Shown: piece by piece, positions 16,499 to 24,240 of the stretch
Layout: each line of letters starts with the position of its first letter
Numbering within the stretch: the first letter of the stretch is position 1
From: an uncultured bacterium
Lineage (GTDB): Bacteria; Bacillota; Clostridia; Oscillospirales; CAG-272
Assembly: GCA_949282345.1 (NCBI GenBank)
Contig: CASDOQ010000030.1
Coordinates: 1 to 35,468 of the forward strand
DNA length: 35,468 nucleotides
Direction: 5' to 3'
Notes under the pieces: model-generated
Databases searched by the model: none
Told to the model about the DNA's origin: nothing
The model's input: the letters and a program-made list of their open reading frames with translations, nothing else
Translations under genes and position numbers: made by a program

Positions 16499-17382
16499 GG
16501 GTCGTCTCTCCTTTGTGTGGTTTCGGCGCTTTTTCCCGGATCGCCTGGATCACGCTTTTTCCGAACTTCTGTTTCTTTTGTCTTTCGGGTCTCCCCGCCG
16601 CTCTCTTCCCCGATGGGGGCTTGCCCGATATTTTCTTTCCGGGGGAGGATCCTCTTGCGCGCGAAGAACGAAGCGATCCGGGAAGTCATGCGGTCAAAGG
16701 CAGCCGTCAGTGCGTCCGCATACCGGAAGGAAAGCAGGAAGGCTGTCAGCCCGACAAGCACCGCGCCGACCATGACCGGGATCCCCCATCCCGAAAAAGG
16801 AATGACCTCGCCCGAGAAGAAGAAAAGCGTTGTGCCGATCGACGTCACGCGGGTGATAAGCTGCATGAAAAGAAAAGCGGGAAAACCGATCGGCAGGATG
16901 CCCGCCAAAAGGCACAAAAGGTCGTCCGGGAATGCCGGAAAGAGGAACATGAAGAAAAAGACCACCGTCTCCTTGTTTTTTGTCCGGAGGAGAAGCGCCT
17001 CTACCCGTTCGGGATTCCCGGCCATATAGCAGACAAATCGTTTGCCGAGCACGCGGCCGAGGAAAAAGGCGAAGAGACTGCCCAGCACGATGCCCACGTA
17101 AGAATAGAGGAAAGACTCCCACGCACCGAAGAGATATGACCCGGCCAGGATCGTCACCGTAGAGGGGATCGGGATAAAAGTCACCTGCAAAAAGGAGAGC
17201 AACATGAAGATCAGCGGAGCGGCCGCCCCGTAGCTTTCGAGCGCCTGGCTAAGTTCCTCGCGGGTGAGATCGGTGAAGCCGAGCGAACGGAAGAGCAGAT
17301 AACCGCCCGCCAAAAGAGCCAAAAGAAGGAGAAGCGATAAAACCTTCCCGAGAATTTTTCTGCCGGATCTTTGGGGCTTCAT
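16495..17382 (-). CDS. TVP38/TMEM64 (DedA-like VTT domain) membrane protein
   Basis: The 295-residue protein has an N-terminal anchor (residues 12-33) and a VTT/SNARE-associated domain with the two re-entrant motifs expected of the TVP38/DedA superfamily: FLQVTFIPIPSTVTILAGSYLFG (about 64-86) and FLFPAFPDDLLCLLAGILP (about 146-164). At least four further hydrophobic helices follow. The C-terminal ~70 residues are hydrophilic and Lys/Glu/Arg-rich. Relatives are implicated in lipid scrambling or membrane homeostasis. It is the first gene of a two-gene operon with cls. An AAGGAGG site lies six bases before the ATG. The exact lipid substrate cannot be told. Confidence 0.9.
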   Translation of the reverse strand: MKPQRSGRKILGKVLSLLLLLALLAGGYLLFRSLGFTDLTREELSQALESYGAAAPLIFMLLSFLQVTFIPIPSTVTILAGSYLFGAWESFLYSYVGIVLGSLFAFFLGRVLGKRFVCYMAGNPERVEALLLRTKNKETVVFFFMFLFPAFPDDLLCLLAGILPIGFPAFLFMQLITRVTSIGTTLFFFSGEVIPFSGWGIPVMVGAVLVGLTAFLLSFRYADALTAAFDRMTSRIASFFARKRILPRKENIGQAPIGEESGGETRKTKETEVRKKRDPGDPGKSAETTQRRDDP

Positions 17383-17422
17383 GCCATGCCTCCTTCTTCT
17401 CTTTTTTCGATATATCTTTTAT

Positions 17423-17431
17423 ATTATATCA
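17423..17431 (-). promoter_or_regulatory. Extended -10 promoter for the TVP38-cls operon
   Basis: TGATATAAT on the minus strand (TATAAT at 17423-17428) forms an extended -10; no good -35 is seen. It lies about 40 bases before the start codon. Confidence 0.6.
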
Positions 17432-17504
17432 CGAAATCGTCCGAATTGCTGAACAAACTGCAAACATTCGTAAAAAGGAAAGCCCCTCTCCCGGCATTTT
17501 GCCC

Positions 17505-17533
17505 TTGACGGGACGGCGCTTTTATATTATACT
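17505..17533 (+). promoter_or_regulatory. Sigma-A promoter for rimI-tsaD
   Basis: TTGACG (17505-17510), 17-bp spacer, TATACT (17528-17533). The leader to rimI is about 105 bases, AT-rich, with one small CCGG/CCGG hairpin near 17557-17570. No known riboswitch pattern was seen in it. Confidence 0.75.
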
Positions 17534-17645
17534 ATGGATATATATTCTACACGCTCCGGCCGGACTTTTCCGGTATCGACGTAAATATATCATAGTTTTC
17601 TTTACATATTGTGGGATTTAACGCAAATTCCCCGGAAAGGACGCC

Positions 17646-18083
17646 ATGCCGTATCGCATTCGCCCGGCCGAAGAGGCCGACCTCCCCGCCCTCGCCGCCA
17701 TCGAGGCCGCGGGTTTCGGCGACCCGTGGGATATCGCCATGCTCGCTTCTCACCTCTCTTCCCCCGGAACGGTCACGCTGATCGCAGAAGACGAAACGGG
17801 GGGTGTCGGGGCGCTGTGCGGGCTTTGCCTGCCGCCGGAAGGCGAACTCTACCGGATCGTCACCCGGCCGGAATGCCGTCGCCGCGGGATCGCGAAACAG
17901 CTTCTTTCGGCTTTCCTTTCTTGTCTGGAGGAAGCCGATGCGCCGACCTGTTTTTTGGAGGTCCGCGCCGGAAATTCCCCGGCACTTTCGCTTTACGCCG
18001 CCGCCGGATTCCTGATTGTCGGCCGACGGAAAAATTACTATAAGGACCCCCGCGAGGACGCATTCGTCCTGCGCCGGGAATAA
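17646..18083 (+). CDS. rimI: Ribosomal protein S18-alanine N-acetyltransferase (GNAT)
   Basis: The 145-residue GNAT enzyme has the acetyl-CoA loop RPECRRRGIAKQLLSAF (about 78-94; the family pattern is RxxGxG/A), LEVRAGNSPALSLYAAAGF (about 107-125) and the C-terminal RKNYYKDPREDAFVL, which is the RimI signature. RimI acetylates the N-terminus of S18 using acetyl-CoA. It lies 11 bases before tsaD, the usual order in Firmicutes, though tsaE and tsaB, which often precede it, are absent here. GGAAAGGA precedes the ATG. Confidence 0.9.
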   Translation: MPYRIRPAEEADLPALAAIEAAGFGDPWDIAMLASHLSSPGTVTLIAEDETGGVGALCGLCLPPEGELYRIVTRPECRRRGIAKQLLSAFLSCLEEADAPTCFLEVRAGNSPALSLYAAAGFLIVGRRKNYYKDPREDAFVLRRE

Positions 18084-18094
18084 CGGAAAACGCC

Positions 18095-19198
18095 ATGTAT
18101 CTGCTTGCTTTTGAAAGTTCCTGTGACGAAACGGCCGCCGCCGTGATCGAAGCCGAGGGAAACCGGCTCCGCATCCTTTCCGATATCGTGGCGTCTTCGG
18201 CCGACGTTCACCGCCTCTTTGGCGGGGTGGTTCCCGAGATCGCCAGCCGGGCGCATACCGAGGTCATTTCGCGCATTACGGAGGAAGCACTCGAAAAATC
18301 CGGGATCTCCCTTGAAAAGATCGGGGCAGTGGCCGTCACTTCGCATCCCGGGCTGATCGGTGCCCTGCTGGTCGGCGTAAACTTTGCCAAAAGCCTGGCC
18401 CTGCCCCGCGGCATCCCGCTGGTTCCCGTCGACCATATCCGCGGCCATATCGCCGCCGCCTATTTCGGCGCCGAACCGCCGAAGCCCCCCTTCCTTGCCT
18501 TGGTGGTTTCCGGCGGGCACACCTCGCTCTACCGGATGACCGACTACAATACGCCGGTGCTGATTGGCACCACGCGCGACGATGCGATGGGAGAATCCTT
18601 TGACAAGGTCGGCCGGCTCGTGGGACTCCCCTACCCTGCCGGCGCGGGCTTTGACGCGCTGGCAACCGAAGGGTTTCTGCGGGCGTGCGGCAAAACGCCC
18701 GACCCCGCCCGGAACGGCGAGGACGAACGCGTGGCGGATGCCTTTGCCGCCTTCCCCTCCACCGATGCCGCCCGTTCGATGCCGCTCCCGAGTCCCGCAC
18801 TGTCCGGCGATACGCTTGATTTTTCCTTCTCCGGCCCGAAGACCGCGGCCGTCAACCTTCTGCACCGCTACGCACAGAACCAGACCGAACCCGACCGGGC
18901 GCTTTTTGCCGCCGCCTATACGTATACCGCCGTCCACGCCGCCGTCGAAAAGGTCGCGCTGACCCTTACGCGGTATCCCGGAGAGGAACTCGTGCTCTCG
19001 GGCGGCGTAGCGGCCAATTCGCATCTGCGGGGACAGTTGCGTGCGCTCTGCCGCCGGCGGGGCGTGCGCATCCATATCCCGCCGCGTTCCCTGTGCGGGG
19101 ATAACGGGGCCATGATCGCGGCCGCCGGCTACTATGCCTACCTCGCCGGCGAGCGCGGCGGAAGCGACCTCAACGCCTCGGCCGCCGACATGGTGTGA
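18095..19198 (+). CDS. tsaD: tRNA N6-threonylcarbamoyladenosine synthase subunit TsaD
   Basis: The 367-residue protein is the catalytic subunit that moves threonylcarbamoyl onto A37 of ANN-reading tRNAs. It opens LLAFESSCDETAAAVIE. It carries PGLIGALLVGVNFAKSLAL, the metal-binding VDHIRGHIAA (two His near residues 112 and 116; the more common form is NHLEGH), LVVSGGHTSL, DDAMGESFDKVGRLVGLPYP, FSFSGPKTA, VLSGGVAANSHLR and CGDNGAMIA with the metal-ligand Asp. Length is slightly above the usual 335-345, from an insertion around residues 205-235. Cotranscribed with rimI. Confidence 0.95.
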   Translation: MYLLAFESSCDETAAAVIEAEGNRLRILSDIVASSADVHRLFGGVVPEIASRAHTEVISRITEEALEKSGISLEKIGAVAVTSHPGLIGALLVGVNFAKSLALPRGIPLVPVDHIRGHIAAAYFGAEPPKPPFLALVVSGGHTSLYRMTDYNTPVLIGTTRDDAMGESFDKVGRLVGLPYPAGAGFDALATEGFLRACGKTPDPARNGEDERVADAFAAFPSTDAARSMPLPSPALSGDTLDFSFSGPKTAAVNLLHRYAQNQTEPDRALFAAAYTYTAVHAAVEKVALTLTRYPGEELVLSGGVAANSHLRGQLRALCRRRGVRIHIPPRSLCGDNGAMIAAAGYYAYLAGERGGSDLNASAADMV

Positions 19199-19314
19199 AA
19201 TTCCGACGGCATCGCCCGGTTCAAACCGCCGCCGGGTAAATTGTTGAAAACTTTTTTCTCCCGGGCCTTTTCCCGCCTTTTCCCGCTTTTTTCGCGCTTT
19301 TTTGACCGCCTGGA

Positions 19315-19357
19315 TGTGGAAAACTCTGTGGAAAAAGTGGAAAACTCCTGTGAAAAG
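19315..19357 (+). promoter_or_regulatory. Cluster of DnaA-box-like sites upstream of the DnaD gene
   Basis: Two TGTGGAAAA sites (19315-19323 and 19327-19335) match the reversed DnaA box TTWTNCACA. AGTGGAAAA (19336-19344) and TGTGAAAAG (19349-19357) each differ at one position. All four are in the same orientation, 9-13 bases apart. A run of pyrimidine-rich CCCGCCTTTT-like blocks lies directly upstream (about 19250-19308). The cluster is in the 191-bp gap between tsaD and the DnaD gene. Confidence 0.5.
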
Positions 19358-19389
19358 CCTCCGCACAATACGAAAGATCGGAATCTGCC

Positions 19390-20559
19390 ATGAAACAACA
19401 GTACTACAGAATCAGAAACGGCATCCCCTGCTTGCTCCCCTCTCCTGCGACCCTGCCCGCACTCGCCGAGGCCACGGCGCAGGATCTGCGCCTGCTTTTC
19501 TGCCTTGCCGCCGCCGGCGGCGGGGATGCCGCCTCTTTGGCCGAAGCGGCGGGGCTGAGCCTGCCGGAAGCCGAAAGCGCGCTGGCCTTCTGGCGGGGGG
19601 CGGGCGTTCTTCAACTTTCGCTTCCCGAAGAAAAGAGAAAAACGCCCAACGCGCGACCCGAAACGCCGGGAGAGCAGGAAAGACTCCCATTTGAAAAAAC
19701 GCCGCCCAAAGACGACGCAGGATCCGAAGAAGCCGATACGGGATCTTCGGCAGGTTCGGAAAACGCCCTGCCAAGGCCCGGTGGATTCGCCCCCGATGCC
19801 GCGAAAGAGCCCGCGATCCGCGCCGGGAAAAAGCCGAAACGGCCGACCGCCGAGAGCCGGGAAATGAATTCCGGGGAACTTGCCGACGCCGTCCGGGATG
19901 AGAAACTTGCCTCTCTCATCGACGCGGCGGAGCAGCAATGCGGCCGCATCTTCAACAACAGCGAGCTTTCGATCCTCATCGGCCTTTCGCGTGAACTCGG
20001 GCTGGGGGGAGACTATATTCTCATGCTCTTATCCTACTGCGACAGCATCGGGGACGAGAAAAAGCCGCTCCGCTATGCCGAGCGGGTCGCTTACCGCCTT
20101 TATGAAATGGGCATCGACACCTACCCCGCGCTCGAGGAATATATCCGAAAACAGGAAGCCTTCCGCTCGGAGGAAGGAAAACTGCGCCGGATGTTCGGCA
20201 TCGGGGAAAGAAAACTCACCGTCCGGGAAGAGAAAGCCTTTCTCACCTTCACCTCGGTCTACGGCTACGGGGAGGAGGTCATCGGCGCGGCGTACGACGT
20301 GACGGTCAACGCAACCGGAAAACCCTCGGTCGCCTATGCCGAAAAGATCCTCTCGCACTGGTATAAATGCGGGGTGAAAACGCCCGAGGACGCCGCGCGC
20401 CTTCTGGAGCGTGAACGGAACGCCGGGCGGGAAAAAAAGCCGGGCAGACCGGCTTCCGCGCCGAAGGACGCCCTGCATTCGAGCTTCAATAGTTCGGACT
20501 TCTTCCGCCGCGCGCTTGAGCGTAGCTATAAAAGGGACACAGATCCCGAAAAGAAATAA
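19390..20559 (+). CDS. DnaD-domain replication initiation protein
   Basis: The 389-residue protein has an N-terminal winged-helix-like segment (residues 1-75), a low-complexity acidic/Pro linker (about 78-165) and two DnaD/DnaB_2-type helical domains. The first covers about 175-240 (FNNSELSILIGLSRELGLGGDYILMLL). The second covers about 275-345 (FTSVYGYGEEVIGAAYDVTV, then KPSVAYAEKILSHWYKCGVKTPEDA). This is the arrangement of Firmicute DnaD/DnaB primosome proteins, which help load the replicative helicase. The helicase loader gene follows, as in the Bacillus dnaB-dnaI pair. The ribosome site is weak (GGAA). DnaD versus DnaB paralogue cannot be settled. Confidence 0.87.
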   Translation: MKQQYYRIRNGIPCLLPSPATLPALAEATAQDLRLLFCLAAAGGGDAASLAEAAGLSLPEAESALAFWRGAGVLQLSLPEEKRKTPNARPETPGEQERLPFEKTPPKDDAGSEEADTGSSAGSENALPRPGGFAPDAAKEPAIRAGKKPKRPTAESREMNSGELADAVRDEKLASLIDAAEQQCGRIFNNSELSILIGLSRELGLGGDYILMLLSYCDSIGDEKKPLRYAERVAYRLYEMGIDTYPALEEYIRKQEAFRSEEGKLRRMFGIGERKLTVREEKAFLTFTSVYGYGEEVIGAAYDVTVNATGKPSVAYAEKILSHWYKCGVKTPEDAARLLERERNAGREKKPGRPASAPKDALHSSFNSSDFFRRALERSYKRDTDPEKK

Positions 20560-20615
20560 AAATGCAGAAAGTCCGCCGCGTGCCGGACAGCACTGCGGTA
20601 CAGGAAGGAATCGCT

Positions 20616-21584
20616 ATGGGTTATAACGTAGAAAACTATCGTAAAGTCAAGGAGACGATCGACGGTCGCCGGGCCGCCGCTTTGCAGGAAGCCGATCTCC
20701 GCACGGCCCTTTTGCACACGCTTTCCCCCGAGTTGGCCGAGATCGACCGAAAGCTCTCGGGGACGGGAATGCGGCTTTTCCGGGTGGCGACCGAGGGCGG
20801 GACGAACCTGCAGGAAAAACTGGCCGCCGCCCGGGCGGAGCACGAAGCGCTGAAGGAACGCCGCGCCGCCCTGCTCCTCTCGCTCGGCTATCCCGCCGAC
20901 TACACCGCCCCTCACTACACCTGCGAAAAATGTCACGACACCGGCTTCATTGAAGCGCGGATGTGTTCCTGTATGCGCGAGGCGCTGGTGCTGGAGGGAG
21001 TACGCTCTTCGGGGCTTGGCGCGCTCATCAACCGCCAGAGCTTTGAGAATTTCTCGCTGGATTATTACCGCGACACAAAGGAAAACGCCGAGCGCGCCGC
21101 CTACACCCTTTCCCGCGCCCGCGCGTATGCCGAGAACTTCTCCACCGAAAGCGGGAACCTGCTCCTCATGGGACCGACCGGGCTCGGTAAGACCCACCTC
21201 TCCACCGCGATCGCCCGCACGGTCATCGAACGCGGGTACGACGTGGTCTACGAAAGCGTGCAGAACCTTCTTGCCGATTTTGAATACGACCGATTCAAAA
21301 GCGGATACGGCGAAAGCACGCCGCGCGGCAATCGCTATCTGCTCTGCGAATTGCTGATCGTCGACGACCTCGGAACCGAGCAGACCAACCAATTTGTCAC
21401 CGCCACGCTCTATCATCTGATCAATACCCGTCTGAACCACGCCCGCCCCACCGTCATCAGCACCAACCTGATCGGGGACGAAGAACTGCGCACGCGGTAC
21501 GGCGATCGGATCAGCAGCCGTCTGCTCGGAGAATTTGAACTTCTCCTGCTTCTCGGCACCGACATCCGGATGCAGAAACTCTGA
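20616..21584 (+). CDS. dnaI: DnaI/DnaC-like replicative helicase loader ATPase
   Basis: The 322-residue AAA+ protein carries an N-terminal helical region, a zinc-binding cluster CEKCHDTGFIEARMCSCM (about 106-123, typical of clostridial DnaI/DnaC), Walker A GPTGLGKTH (about 186-194), Walker B LLIVDDLGTE (about 245-254), sensor VISTNL and an arginine-finger region RISSRLLGEF. It would load the replicative helicase onto DNA together with the DnaD protein encoded just upstream. I chose the ATG at 20616 because AAGGA lies six bases before it; an ATG 18 codons upstream has no ribosome site. Confidence 0.92.
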   Translation: MGYNVENYRKVKETIDGRRAAALQEADLRTALLHTLSPELAEIDRKLSGTGMRLFRVATEGGTNLQEKLAAARAEHEALKERRAALLLSLGYPADYTAPHYTCEKCHDTGFIEARMCSCMREALVLEGVRSSGLGALINRQSFENFSLDYYRDTKENAERAAYTLSRARAYAENFSTESGNLLLMGPTGLGKTHLSTAIARTVIERGYDVVYESVQNLLADFEYDRFKSGYGESTPRGNRYLLCELLIVDDLGTEQTNQFVTATLYHLINTRLNHARPTVISTNLIGDEELRTRYGDRISSRLLGEFELLLLLGTDIRMQKL

Positions 21585-21591
21585 AAAATTG

Positions 21592-21632
21592 CGGCCCGCC
21601 CGGGCAGAACACGCCCGGGCCGGGCTCTTTGA
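21592..21632 (+). terminator. Possible terminator after the helicase loader
   Basis: A very GC-rich stem of 12 bp with one bulge (GCCCGCCCGGGC against GCCCGGGCCGGGC) is followed only by TCTTTG, so termination may be partial. Confidence 0.5.
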
Positions 21633-21669
21633 CGAGAGATTTTTAATTTCCTGATATCCGGTAAAAAAG

Positions 21670-21693
21670 AAAAAACGGAAAAACCGTTTTTTT
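21670..21693 (+). terminator. Rho-independent terminator upstream of the permease
   Basis: Stem AAAAAACGG/CCGTTTTTT (21670-21678 and 21684-21692) with an AAAAA loop, ending in a T7 run. Confidence 0.75.
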
Positions 21694-21703
21694 CATTATT
21701 CTC

Positions 21704-21732
21704 TTGCTTTTTCCTTCAGAACATGGTAGGAT
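21704..21732 (+). promoter_or_regulatory. Candidate promoter for the permease
   Basis: TTGCTT (21704-21709), 17-bp spacer, TAGGAT (21727-21732). The -10 is non-consensus. The predicted start falls at the edge of the 14-bp inverted repeat. Confidence 0.45.
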
Positions 21733-21737
21733 ATGCA

Positions 21738-21777
21738 TATTGTTTTGCAATCGTGAACAAAAAATTGCAAAACAATA
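21738..21777. promoter_or_regulatory. Perfect 14-bp inverted repeat in the permease leader
   Basis: TATTGTTTTGCAAT (21738-21751) and its exact complement ATTGCAAAACAATA (21764-21777) flank a 12-base loop. No T run follows, so it is not a terminator. It starts at the predicted transcript start and ends 34 bases before the start codon; a repressor operator or an RNA stem are both possible. Confidence 0.7.
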
Positions 21778-21811
21778 AATAGTCTATGAAGTTTTGAGAG
21801 GGGTCTTCTAC

Positions 21812-23213
21812 ATGGGTAATGAACTGAAAAAGAAATACGGCCTGATGACCGCAATCTGTATGGTGGTGGGGATCGTCATCGGCTCCGGTGTGTTTTTCAA
21901 AGCCGAAAAGGTCATGAACAACAACAACGGAAATATGGCAAAATCGCTTCTGACGGTCGTTATCGTCGGCGCGATCATGATCGTATGCGCCTACGTATTT
22001 TCGATTCTGGCACAGCGTCATGAAAAGGTCAACGGGATCGTTGACTATGCCGAGGTCTCCTGCGGCCCGCTCTACGCCTACGGGGTCGGCTGGTTCATGA
22101 CGACGATCTACTACCCCACCCTGACCTCCTGCCTCGCGTGGATCTCCGCGCAGTACACCTGCGTTCTCTTCGGATGGGATCCCGCCACCGACCTGCATCT
22201 GGCGATCGCGGCCTTCTATCTGGTCGCCGGGTACGCCGTCAACGCGCTTTCCCCGAAACTGGCCGGGAAATTCCAGGTCTCCTGCACCTTTATCAAACTG
22301 ATTCCGCTGGCGGTCATGGCTCTTGTCGGCACGGTTGCCGGTCTCATCAACGGAAAAACGGTCGACGCCTTTGCCAACCCGCCTGCCATTCTGCCCGGCG
22401 TGGGTCATCAGAGCGGCGGCATTCTCGCCGCGGTCGTGGCCTTCGCTTTTGCGTATGAAGGATGGATCATCGCCACTTCGATCAACGCCGAACTGAAGGA
22501 CTCCAAAAAGAATCTGCCCCGCGCGCTGATCCTCGGCGCGATCATCGTGGTGGCCGTCTATCTGGCTTACTTCCTCGGTCTGACCGGTGCCTTGACGGCC
22601 GAAGAGATCATGCAATCCGGCAACGTTCCGAAAGACGCCTTCTCCGCCCTTTTCGGCAGTCCGGTCTTCGGCACGATCGCCTACGTCTTCATCATCATCT
22701 CCTGCCTCGGTACCATGAACGGTCTGATGCTCGGCTGCTGCCGCGGTATGTACTCGGTAGCCGTTCGGAACCAGGGCCCCGCTCCGAAGGTCTTTTCGCA
22801 GGTTGACGGCGAGACCAATATGCCGACGAACTCCTCGATCCTCGGTCTGATCTTCTGCGCCTTCTGGATGCTGCAGTGGGAACTTGGCCTGATCCAGGGA
22901 GTCCTGCCCGATATCATCGCATGGGAGAATGACGAACTGCCGATCATCACGCTCTACGCCGCCTACATACCGATCTTTTTGGTCATGATGATCCGCACAC
23001 GCGATCTGCCCCCCCGTCAAGCGTTTCGTTCTGCCGGCGCTGGCCATCGGTTGCTGTTGCTTCATGGTCTATGCCGCCATCAGCTCCTACAAGATCCAGT
23101 CGCTCTACTACCTGATCGTCTTTGCCGTTATCCTCGGCATCGGCCTGCTCTTCTATCGGAACGCCGAAGGCAAGACTCTTGTCGGACGCGTCTTTTCCGC
23201 ACTGAAAAAATAA
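21812..23213 (+). pseudogene. APC-family amino acid permease, frameshifted in a C7 run
   Basis: The frame gives an amino acid permease of the APC superfamily: GIVIGSGVFFKAEKV in helix 1, about ten more hydrophobic segments, and AFAYEGWIIATSINAELKDSKKNLPRAL in the helix 6-7 region, close to the serine/threonine-exchanger and YfnA-like groups. At the C7 run 23009-23015 the frame breaks. The original frame continues into Arg/Pro-rich nonsense, while the frame one base on encodes VKRFVLPALAIGCC, another membrane helix, and ends LVGRVFSALKK then TAA at 23211. Removing one C restores a 466-residue protein of normal length. It is a recent mutation, a phase-variable tract or a sequencing error. The start has GAGGGG upstream. 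Confidence 0.85.
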
Positions 23214-23231
23214 GACCGCCAAGATCCTTTT

Positions 23232-23258
23232 CCCCGGCCGTTCGGCCGGGGATTTTTT
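23232..23258 (+). terminator. Rho-independent terminator of the permease
   Basis: An 8-bp stem CCCCGGCC/GGCCGGGG (23232-23239 and 23244-23251) with a GTTC loop runs into ATTTTTTG. Its position just after the restored stop supports the permease ending at 23213. Confidence 0.9.
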
Positions 23259-23281
23259 GTTTTTTCTTTCCGACAAAAGAC

Positions 23282-23336
23282 TTTACCTCGATTTTACACC
23301 GATATGTCTGCGGATTTTACAGACGGGCGTTACAAT
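23282..23336 (+). promoter_or_regulatory. Candidate Pho box and promoter for pstS
   Basis: TTTACC (23282-23287) and TTTACA (23293-23298) are direct repeats with a five-base gap, the spacing known for Bacillus PhoP sites (TTAACA-N5-TTAACA). A third TTTACA is at 23316-23321. The -10 is TACAAT (23331-23336), but its -35 position reads CTGCGG, which fits an activator-dependent promoter. Confidence 0.5.
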
Positions 23337-23382
23337 ACAGGTGCAGAAAAAAACAAAAATAACACATAAGGAGAAAACAGAA

Positions 23383-24192
23383 ATGAAAACAAAAATGAAA
23401 AAAATGCTCGCCGTCTTTGCATCGCTCCTCCTGATCGCATCTGCGTTCACCGGTTGCGGACAAAAGCAACAGGTCGCAACCGACGGTTCGACCTCCATGA
23501 GCAAAGTCATCGGTTCACTGGGCGAAACCTTTGAGGCCGACACCGGCATTTCCGTGACCTACAACGCTACAGGCTCCGGCGCGGGGATCCAGGCGGTTCT
23601 GGAAGGCAGATGCGACATCGGTCTTTCCAGCCGGAAGCTGAAAGAAGAGGAAAAGGAACAGGGCCTTCAGGAAACCGTCCTCGCCTACGACGGGATCGCC
23701 GTTATCGTAAATCCTGCAAACCCCGTAACCGATCTGACGCTCGAAACGGTTGCCCGCATCTATCGGGGAGAGATCACGAACTGGAACGAGATCGGCGGGA
23801 ACGACGCGAAGATCGTCCTCATCGGCCGGGAAGCCGGCAGCGGAACGAGAGACGGTTTTGAGTCGATCACGGGCACCAAGGACGCCTGCCAGTACCGGCA
23901 GGAGCTGACCGCGACCGGGGACGTGATCACCACCGTTGCCAGCAATCAGAACGCCGTCGGGTATGCTTCGCTCGCCTCGGTCAAAGAGACGGTAAAGCCC
24001 CTCCGCATCGGTGGAGTCGCTCCCAGTGAAGCAAGCGTCAAGGACGGCAGTTATGCCATACAGCGTCCGTTCGTTCTGGTGACCAAAAAGGGGACGGCAC
24101 TCTCCGAAAGCGCACAAAAATTCTTCGATTACGCCACCTCCCAGAAAGCCGACGCGATCATCAGCGCCGCCGGTGTGGTTCCCGTACACTGA
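23383..24192 (+). CDS. pstS: Phosphate ABC transporter substrate-binding lipoprotein
   Basis: The 269-residue lipoprotein has a basic N-terminus, hydrophobic core and lipobox FTGC (Cys24). It binds phosphate outside the membrane. Binding-site segments are visible: DGSTSMSKVI near residue 34, TGSGAGIQAVLEG near 64, DIGLSSR near 80, and GREAGSGTRDGFE near 148. The ATG at 23383 has AAGGAG nine bases before it. First gene of pstSCAB-phoU-phoP-phoR and downstream of candidate PhoP sites, so phosphate-starvation induction is expected. Confidence 0.95.
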   Translation: MKTKMKKMLAVFASLLLIASAFTGCGQKQQVATDGSTSMSKVIGSLGETFEADTGISVTYNATGSGAGIQAVLEGRCDIGLSSRKLKEEEKEQGLQETVLAYDGIAVIVNPANPVTDLTLETVARIYRGEITNWNEIGGNDAKIVLIGREAGSGTRDGFESITGTKDACQYRQELTATGDVITTVASNQNAVGYASLASVKETVKPLRIGGVAPSEASVKDGSYAIQRPFVLVTKKGTALSESAQKFFDYATSQKADAIISAAGVVPVH

Positions 24193-24198
24193 GACGTC

Positions 24199-24226
24199 GG
24201 AAGAAGCACCGGCCCCCCGGTCTTCC
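24199..24226 (+). promoter_or_regulatory. Stem-loop between pstS and pstC
   Basis: Nested stems GGAAG/CTTCC and ACCGG/CCGGT with a CCCC loop and a four-base bulge lie in the 48-bp gap, just before the pstC ribosome site. There is no T run. It could slow 3' decay of the pstS portion and so raise PstS relative to the permease; this is inference. Confidence 0.5.
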
Positions 24227-24240
24227 CCTTGAGGTAGCTT

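Noticed and set aside
17534..17645. Riboswitch in the rimI leader
   Set aside because: The ~105-base leader is AT-rich with one short stem and no known aptamer pattern.
18038..19366. 442-codon minus-strand open frame opposite tsaD
   Set aside because: Antisense of tsaD with low-complexity Gly/Arg/His content and no family match.
19199..19389. Chromosome replication origin
   Set aside because: dnaA and dnaN are absent and only four clustered sites are seen; kept as a DnaA-box finding instead.
21716..23065. 449-codon minus-strand open frame opposite the permease
   Set aside because: Antisense of the permease; Asp/Gly/His-rich composition typical of complementary-strand frames.
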